Shown: in pieces, positions 57,556-64,000 of the stretch
How the letters are laid out: the number at the start of each line of letters is the position of its first letter
Numbering within the stretch: position 1 is the stretch's first letter
Source: Gautieria morchelliformis
Lineage: Eukaryota > Basidiomycota > Agaricomycetes > Gomphales > Gomphaceae
DNA length: 64,000 bases
Direction of reading: 5' to 3'
NCBI GenBank assembly: GCA_015179125.1
Contig: WHVA01000334.1
Span: 1-64,000, forward strand
The notes under the pieces: generated by a model
The model's database searches: none
What the model was told of the DNA's origin: nothing
Seen by the model: the letters and a program-made list of their open reading frames with translations, nothing else
Position numbers and translations under genes: made by a program

Positions 57556-57580
57556 CGAGTCACGTGCGACACGTGACTCG
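57556..57580. promoter_or_regulatory. double E-box inverted repeat upstream of condensin
   Basis: A perfect inverted repeat: cgagtcacgtg, a 3-base spacer cga, then cacgtgactcg. It holds two CACGTG E-boxes (57561-57566 and 57570-57575) about 40 bases upstream of the condensin start codon. CACGTG is bound by bHLH factors such as Cbf1 and Pho4 in fungi. Its closeness to the start suggests it lies in the core promoter or 5' leader (inference). Confidence 0.6.
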
Positions 57581-58547
57581 GGCCCTTTCAAAACTCGACA
57601 GCAGCCGCCCACATCCATTTCTGGATATAGCAGATTTGTCAACTGGGTTATTCGGCTTACAGTATAGAAAACCCTTTACTGCACGATCGAGGTTCACGCG
57701 ACCTGAGCCGACCCGGTTCGGGCCCGACCGCATGAAGGGAGGGTACGTCAGGAAATGTCGGTCCTCACCGTGCCCTTGCGCTCAAGTTTTCCAACCCAAA
57801 AACATAATCTATTTTATTCATGCAGTTTACATTCATTTTATGCCAGACGTGAGATGCTGAATCGGCAGACCAGCCGCTGACCAAGCCGGTTATTAGAGCC
57901 GCTGGTTAACATCAGACCTTCGGGCATCAGACTTGCCAGCACGAGCCTTTGTCAGCGGGTGAGGTTCTGCAAGCCACACCGAGTACTAACCGTATCACAA
58001 AAAGAGATGCCACTGACAGGACAGATTCAGAGTTTGTGTTATTGCTGGCTCCTACAGTAAATATCCACACCTTTTGAACAGGACTCTCACAGCACCCTGT
58101 GCTGGCAGCGTCACCAGGGGCTCGAAGAGAACAGTCTCACCTGAGCTCCATATGAGTATTAGTGATCCTATCCGTGCCATTCCATTACTGGCGGCAAGCT
58201 CGGCGAGGGTCAGTCATTCCGATTATTATCGCCCCACAGCCCTCAGTGTCTCGAATAAGCCTATGTTATTTTGACAGCGCAGTCATCGAGCTGAAACTCG
58301 GAGCAGCTGGGAGTGTCCCAAGATAGATCTGCTGCGGGTCTAGTCGTGAGAGTTGATGAATGTAATTATACCCTTCGGCATCTTCCGTATTTCAGAGCCA
58401 GCTCCCGCTCTCGCTTCACTACCATCCTCCATGACCAGCACGATATCCTCCTGGTGTAAGTTCCACGCTTGCTTTTCTCCGTGTCTGCTGACAAGCATTC
58501 GTTTTACAGATCATAACCAGTATTCTACATGGAATCGCACACGCCGA
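57581..58547. promoter_or_regulatory. divergent promoter region, condensin and RING gene
   Basis: About 1 kb between two divergent genes. It contains a GC-rich stretch near 57690-57735 (gacccggttcgggcccga) and otherwise no repeat. An upstream exon of the RING gene may lie here: a GT-AG intron candidate (58456-58509) ends just before the region encoding YSTWNRTRR. I could not fix an in-frame ATG in that exon. Confidence 0.45.
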
Positions 58548-60481
58548 ATGCAGGCGTCACCTTACCTTGCCCGTCCAGAGACCCAGACTTCCCGTGTAAC
58601 CCGCGCTGCCTCGCGGACAGATGCCCAGCCGGGCGACGCCATTATTAATATGGGCGACCTTCTTCCTCCTTCGTCGACACAGGCTGCCGCCAGGAAGAAG
58701 CAGGACACTCTTTTCGGCCCCAGCATCGGCGTTGTCAATCCTGGGCCCGACTGGGCGGATCAGAAGCTGGAACAGAGCGAGAAAGCGCAGCTTCAGGATG
58801 CCCTCACCCCAGAGCTCGTCAAAAGCTGGGTTGAGAAGAGCAAACAGGTACGTCCATATATGTCACGTCGCTAACCTCGGCTACACTATGACGTATTTCC
58901 CAGGCTTCGCAGCCCACAACAACGCTTCAAGCCCTTGTCAACCTTAAACGACCCTCTCTGAGGCTCTCTCCAATTTCTCAAGATGATGCCGGTGACTCCG
59001 TGCAGCCGCAGCAACACGGTCTCGAGTTCCATTTTGATTGCGATGCTCCGAAGTGCGGTATCTCCCTCCACATCATCACACCACAGCCCATAGATTCTTC
59101 CACCTCATCTTCCGGGACACAACTTGTTGATGTCTTCCACACAGCCGTTGAGGGCGGCTTCGGTCGTGTCCTCAAGCTTGAAGAGGGCGCAACCCTCGAA
59201 CTTGACAAATATGATACACTTGCCCATACAGCGTCCGCCTCTGCACCCGGGCCCGATGGGCCCCCAGTCACGACGTCCACGCCGCCTGCACCTACCGAGC
59301 CCGCAGCCGAGAATGGGCAGAACAAGAAACGCTTCACACTCCGCATCCGGAAGCGCACGCACCCTCATGCAGCCGAGGATGCAAACCGTGTTAGCGTTGC
59401 CGGACCGGCACTGCAGGTGGTCGATGCCGAGACCCCCGCGCACAATGGGAACGGGACTGGGAGTACGGTCGCAGGTATCGTCGGGAATGGGGCGAAGAAT
59501 GAGACGCAGGAAAAGGACGAGGGAGGGGTGAAAGTGCTCATCAAGCTTGAAGCTCTTGATGCGAATGGTGAGCTATTTGTGCCCATATACACACCGGCAC
59601 CGGCTAAATAACATACCTGGCAAGACCACACGCTCGTGTCGCCCAACTCTCAAGCTACCTACCTCCACATTGTCCGCCTCGGCGCCGCCCCAGCCGCATC
59701 GACACCCGATACCCGACCCTGGGTCGTTCGCGTCGTCAAGCGCGAAGCGACAATCGGCCCGCACACATTCCACCTGCACGAGATCTACGGCCTGACATCG
59801 CACTCCTCCCCCACGACACAATCTGTCACTAACCTCCAAGCCGAACCTCACGTCTACCCCCCCGCCGCAGGTGCCGTGGAAGACGACCCCACGAGCGAAT
59901 GCCTGCTGTGTCTCTCGAGCCCGCGCGAGGTCGTGCTCCTGCCATGCCGCCACCTTGTCGCATGCAAGGAGTGCGCAGTGAACATGGTGGAGTTTGGTGC
60001 GGGAGGACAGTTGGTGCATGGGGATGAGGCAGGTGCCAGCGCGGGGGATACGAATGCGAATGTTGCGGGCGCCACAACGGCGGAGACACCGGGAGAAGGC
60101 AGTGGTGCGAACGAGGGTGAGCCCGCTCCGGCTCCCGCACCGGTGACCCCGCAAGCTCCGCGCCCCATCAACCCCCGCCGCAAACGAAAAGCCAAAGGTT
60201 GGTTCTGTCCCGTGTGTCGACAGCCGTATACCTCGCTCCTGCGTATTTCGACAACCGCACCTAGCGTGAAGGCGAAGGTCGTGGGAGAGGGGGATGGGGA
60301 GGGTGATGAAGATGCTGTGCAGGTGAGCACGACCCCTGGCGTGGGTGCACCTGGGCAGCAAGCGGCGGGAGCAGAAACGCAGACACAGCGCCCCGGGTTC
60401 TTGCGTGCTATCTCAAATGCGGCGGCCCGCGTTACTGGATCGGACAACAGCAATGTAAGGGGAAATGCGGTTTCGGCCTAG
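58548..60481 (+). CDS. RING E3 ubiquitin ligase, MGRN1/RNF157 type
   Basis: A predicted E3 ubiquitin ligase of the mahogunin group, which transfers ubiquitin from an E2 to substrates. Exons 58548-58847, 58904-59567 and 59625-60481 (GT-AG introns of 56 and 57 bases) give 606 residues from the first ATG in exon 2; more N-terminal residues may come from an upstream exon. The second intron removes what would otherwise be an in-frame TAA at 59609. Domain order: a Ser/Pro-rich start, LVNLKRPSLRLSP, a beta-rich domain (FHFDCDAPKCGISLHII to SQATYLHIVRLG and HTFHLHEIYGL) as in MGRN1 relatives, and a C3HC4 RING: ECLLCLSSPREVVLLPCRHL, CKECA, then WFCPVCRQPY. A 77-residue Gly/Ala/Pro-rich insert separates the second and third Cys pairs of the RING, unusually long. 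Intact. Confidence 0.88.
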
Positions 60482-61742
60482 GACTGGCCACCTGGCCTCT
60501 CTCGTATTTCCTCCCTCTTATATCTTGTGCCCTCCCCCGTGTTCTCTCTTCTCTTCGTTCTTCCCCTTACCCATGTGAAGCACTTATTTATCAGTCCTCG
60601 CCCTAGGACTCCTCGCTTGATATACGCGGATTCCACATGTACTGATGATACTTGTACACATACTCAGCTGGGTACTGGAATGAGTGGTACTCCATCATGA
60701 TGTTTATTTCTTTTTGTGGTGATAGTGGTTGTTAGTAGTCAGTCATATATGCATAACGATTGGATGTGACGATCTAAATTGAGTCCCAGTGTGAGCGGAG
60801 TTGGAAGCCACGTAGACTTCGCATTTGATTCAATATGGAAGTCATGATGCAAAGAGAGAGTGCTCGAAGCGCTAAGCCCTATGGTGCATTATATCTACAT
60901 AATACAGTAGCTAGCCTGTTATAACAGAAGGCAAACGAAGTAAGAGGGCGACGTAGGAGGGGCCCACACTCACTTGACCCCGTGGTCGGGCGGGACAACG
61001 TTATAAACCTGTCGCGCTCTTAGAAGATGGTTGCATCTCCGATACCCAGTAGCGGTCGATCAAAGCTCCCCGTATCTCCAAGGATGTACAGCCCATACAT
61101 TAAACTCACGAGGCACTCATACTATTTGGAATGCGCGAACGAGGCTTGCCGCTTTAGCGTGCCGACCTCAACTGTCCCGGTTCGGGGGACGCCACGAGCG
61201 CAGGGTCGGGTCGGGTCGGGCCGGGTCAGTGAGTGGTGGGTCCGCCTGGCAGACGCGATAAAACCTCAACACAAGTGAAAGTACCTTTTTTTCATTTTTG
61301 TTTTACTTTGTCTTATGTTTTATGTTTTTATGTTAGTAATTCATACCCCGCCATGCCCCGACCACGCCAACTGCTATAGAAGGACTTGGAGAAAATCAAA
61401 GGCGGCAAGGCCCGAAGTATCAATAGCTATTTCTGCGTGTCGCTCGAAAAGGAAATCCTTTTCAGTGCATGTCACCTGCGGGTGGCCCATCTAATTACAG
61501 TGCAACCAGAGGTTCGTTTTCCTGTTCGGCGCACTCCTGCGGCTTTCCCTTCAGGTAGTGACTAGACTGCGTTCCCATAACGTTGCAAACGTATGGGGGG
61601 CAGTAGAGCGTGGCGAAGGCTTATATCGAAAGGAAAGGACTACGGCGCCTCGCCCTCTGTCGTTCGATCGCATTTTGCGGCTTCCATAGATAGTAACCAT
61701 AGCCTCATCGTGCGGCTTATCTGAAGTATACACTCGGCCTTC
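60482..61742. other. intergenic region with short GGGTC repeats
   Basis: 1.26 kb between the RING gene and the membrane-protein gene. It starts with pyrimidine-rich 3' sequence (60490-60600). Near 61201-61225 is a small tandem run of gggtc/gggcc units. The frame 61027-61278 is not supported by motifs. Nothing else was recognised. Confidence 0.4.
61202..61225. repeat. short GGGTC tandem repeat
   Basis: About five imperfect copies of the pentamer gggtc. Low-complexity sequence of the kind prone to slippage. Confidence 0.6.
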
Positions 61743-62998
61743 ATGTCGACGCCGACGCCGTCACGGTGGCTGCAGATTACCATCTTGGCCCTCAATGCCA
61801 CAGGTTGCGCACTCCTTTGTGTCCTCGTCGTCACCGTTTCACTATCCGAAACACTGCACCGACGCGATCCTGTCGTCAATAACTTCCTGTATACGTGGAT
61901 CATGATGTCGGCACTAACCAGCTTCGAGTAAGTTGCAAGAGTGCCACTCGTGCTCGACTGATGAACACGTCCTTTAGTACACTAGCTACTCTTGCTGGCA
62001 GGGACATAGGAGACTCCATCCTGATTGAGGTTCGAGAATCGGTGTTCATTAGTATGTATGTCCCGAACGGTCGCTATCTGTTCCTTTCCATAGTAACTTG
62101 CCTCATGGCCTGCTCGCAGCTCCATAGTCTCCACACTAAACCTTTCCATTCATGTACGTTCATGTCTCGGATCTCTTTCAAGATCCTTCACCGTCATTTC
62201 AGCTATGGTATATTATGCGCTCGGCGTTCCACCAAAGCTCAGCAAGAACAAAAAAACTACGCACGCTTGGGGTAAGGTGCTGAATAAATGTCGCGGATAG
62301 CTATTGATGATTCTTTATTGGGAAGCTTGTGATCACCCCTTACATTTGTGGTCTCGTTCCTTTGGTACGCATGTGCCAGTTTCAGCCTTTGTTATGCAAA
62401 ACCGACAGGCTCTTCAGTACGGGTTGCATTCAGATGATGTCGGAAACTTTCTTTTCGGGGGGCTTGTTCATATTGTTGCAATACTTACTCCTGCCGCCGA
62501 TGGTATGTATCACCAAACGTGCTGAAACTTGTCATCTTATGCAACCTTTCGCAGCCGTTTTGTTGTTTTATTATTGGCGGTGGTATCGTAAAACCACAGA
62601 GGCCATCCCTGGAGTCATCTCATTTTCGTTTTTCACCAGGCTATTGGCATTTAGTCTATATCAGCTCCCTTACATTAGGTAAATTGTCTTTGACTCTCAT
62701 CCCTTTCAGCTGAATATCTTCCTAGTTTGTTTGCAAGTTCATCATTTTTTCAGGCATATGAAGCATTCGAGATATTTCAAAACCTATGTGAGCGTGTGCT
62801 GTTTCGATGTGTTTTATAATACACTTAGTGTTTTGTTGTTCCAAAGTCCCGCTACTTGCTTTCTGTGTTGTAGGTCTTCACAAGGTGAGCATTGTTGCAG
62901 TGCACCACAGATCACCAGCAATGACCCATCGTCTAGGACATTTTACAGTTATGGTTCCCCTGCTTTTGGAAGACAAGGCGCATACAAGAAGATATAAT
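61743..62998 (+). pseudogene. multi-pass membrane protein gene (7-TM-like), degraded
   Basis: The first exon encodes a hydrophobic helix (ITILALNATGCALLCVLVVT) and a second partial one ending IMMSALTSFD across a GT-AG intron (61929-61977). Later segments are hydrophobic: VTPYICGLVPLVRMC, TFFSGGLFILLQYLLLP and a loop with WYRKTTEAIPGVISFSFFTR followed by another helix. The combination of helices and an Arg-rich cytoplasmic loop recalls a family of basidiomycete seven-TM proteins sometimes annotated as receptor-like; ligand and function are unknown. The pieces fall in different frames, and not all joints look like introns, so the gene is probably decayed. Confidence 0.45.
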
Positions 62999-63229
62999 TA
63001 TGGAGTCTTTGAATAATGCTCCTCGGGCTTCCTAGGATAATGAAGGCTGATTGGAGACGTGTGTTGAGTAAAAGGTCGACGGCTCTGATGATGTAGATGA
63101 CCGCAATCTCCCCACATCTAGTAGATAGCTATCTGAGCCAGTACCTTGAAGGCTGAGACCCAGCTCCCTACTGTGGTTATGACATATAATATATGATATA
63201 GTGGAGTTGAAACCTGGACCATATATACT

Positions 63230-63790
63230 AGATAGCCTGAACTTGAAGTCTTGAAGACTGTTAAGGCTGGAAGTCATACTGAGACAGGGCTCTAAACGAG
63301 AGCCAAGCTGATGTTTGGAACTGAGGGCTTGGCTTCAACCCTTCAGAGGGAGGGTGACTGAGCTCGGGGGCAAAACCCAAGGTAAGGTCCAAGGTTACAG
63401 AGCAAGGTTCAAAGAGGGAAGTTGGAGAGGGACTTGGCTTCAGCTTGTGTGCTGCGCCTGCCCTATGTATGAGTCCTAATTTCTTAGGTAAACAAATAAG
63501 AGGCGAGGTTTGAACCAAGAGGCAAGTATTTAGAAACTAGCTAAGGATCAAAGGGAGTACAATAGTCGATATTCAGACTGAGGAATAAGAGTGCATACAG
63601 GAGGGTTTATATATGGGCAAGATAAGGGTCGGGGGCGAGCATATGCCAGGATACTGGTGAGGTAAATAACTAATTGATGCATGATGGGACAGAACAGATA
63701 ACTAAGGGGATAAGGTCAAGTGGTTAAGCTTGGGCATGAGCTTGGGGTCAAGCATGGTATCACAAGGCTCAGGCACAAGTATCACAAGGT
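63230..63790 (-). mobile_element. Gypsy LTR remnant
   Basis: About 560 bases related to the Gypsy LTR at 42380-42939, in the same orientation. Shared phrases include ggagagggacttggcttcag, agaaactagct and tttatatatggg-like TATA sequence. The outer start (TGTAAGG) is not seen. It is more AT-rich than its relative, with many C-to-T type differences, so it looks old. A fossil; no coding sequence. Confidence 0.7.
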
Positions 63791-64000
63791 GTCAAGATTG
63801 GATTTTAGGCGTTAATATCATGTATTAGTGAACACAGCGAATGCCCGAACAGCTTGTGCAATGAAGTGTGTAGTTCAGCAAATAAGGTTAAGCCGATAAA
63901 TGTTTTAGAAGGTAAGAGGGCTACCCAAACGGGGCTCGCCCTATCTACAGTCATAGCGAAATAGCCCGTGATACTTGACGATGTAATGTACAAGGTCTCA
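63791..64000. other. window end, nothing recognised
   Basis: The last 210 bases show no motif or repeat that I can place. They may be host sequence interrupted by the Gypsy remnant. Confidence 0.3.

Noticed and set aside
59609-59611. In-frame stop splitting the RING gene in two
   Set aside because: A GT-AG intron from 59568 to 59624 with a good branch-like ctaaataac removes it and keeps the frame across the expected SQATYLHIVRLG block.
61027-61278. Plus-strand frame of 83 codons
   Set aside because: It overlaps another frame and the gggtc tandem repeat and shows no motif; it is not supported as a gene.
1-64000. tRNA or rRNA genes
   Set aside because: I scanned for GGTTCGAA-type T-arms and conserved rRNA stretches on both strands by eye and found no convincing case; a covariance-model search would be decisive.

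Overview
The window looks like a chromosome segment of a basidiomycete fungus, most likely an Agaricomycete. The evidence is the dense short introns of about 50-60 bases, a KDZ-type transposon of the kind common in mushroom-forming fungi, fungal hAT, Helitron, Gypsy and Copia elements, and host genes in basidiomycete style. Only six or seven loci look like host genes. More than half of the sequence is transposon, much of it nested.

Layout from left to right. 95-8631 is a nearly complete KDZ (Kyakuja-Dileera-Zisupton) DNA transposon. It has terminal inverted repeats of about 625 bases, a perfect 8-base target duplication, an intron-rich transposase on the minus strand and two further minus-strand accessory genes. 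9876-14358 is a short host island with ATP10 (mitochondrial ATP synthase assembly) and a many-exon cytochrome P450, both on the minus strand. 14809-31064 is best read as one large composite hAT element. It carries a truncated, intron-retaining copy of the eIF3c gene, a solo LTR-like insert and a hAT transposase gene. An intron of that transposase gene was invaded by about 8.4 kb of tandem Helitrons containing minisatellites and a decayed Pif1-like helicase. 33200-44074 is an LTR-retroelement graveyard: a broken Gypsy element interrupted by a young Copia element, itself carrying a related solo LTR, and by a second solo LTR-like insert, followed by Gypsy and Copia fragments on the minus strand.

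44075-45369 is a palindrome-rich stretch and an AT-rich block of about 1 kb bracketed by two CCGCGG-centred palindromes, with one unexplained Cys-rich ORF of 140 codons. 45475-53900 is a tandem segmental duplication. Each copy carries a gene for a protein with two kinase-like domains that both lack the catalytic HRD aspartate, plus the 3' end of the neighbouring condensin gene. The left copy has since received an 863-base hAT-type MITE, and the right copy preserves the empty site. 53323-57523 is the full condensin subunit gene (Cnd3/CAP-G, minus strand), with a double E-box inverted repeat just upstream of its start. 58548-60481 is a RING E3 ligase of the MGRN1/RNF157 type, divergent from condensin. 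61743-62990 is a fungal multi-pass (seven-TM-like) gene that looks degraded, followed by a Gypsy LTR remnant to the window end.

The host genes are unrelated housekeeping functions and do not form a pathway. The most unusual host feature is the tandem pair of dual-pseudokinase genes. The most informative mobile features are the KDZ cargo genes, the Helitron array inside a hAT intron, and the MITE with its natural empty site. No enzyme assignment has been checked against a database; all rest on motif recognition and hand splicing.
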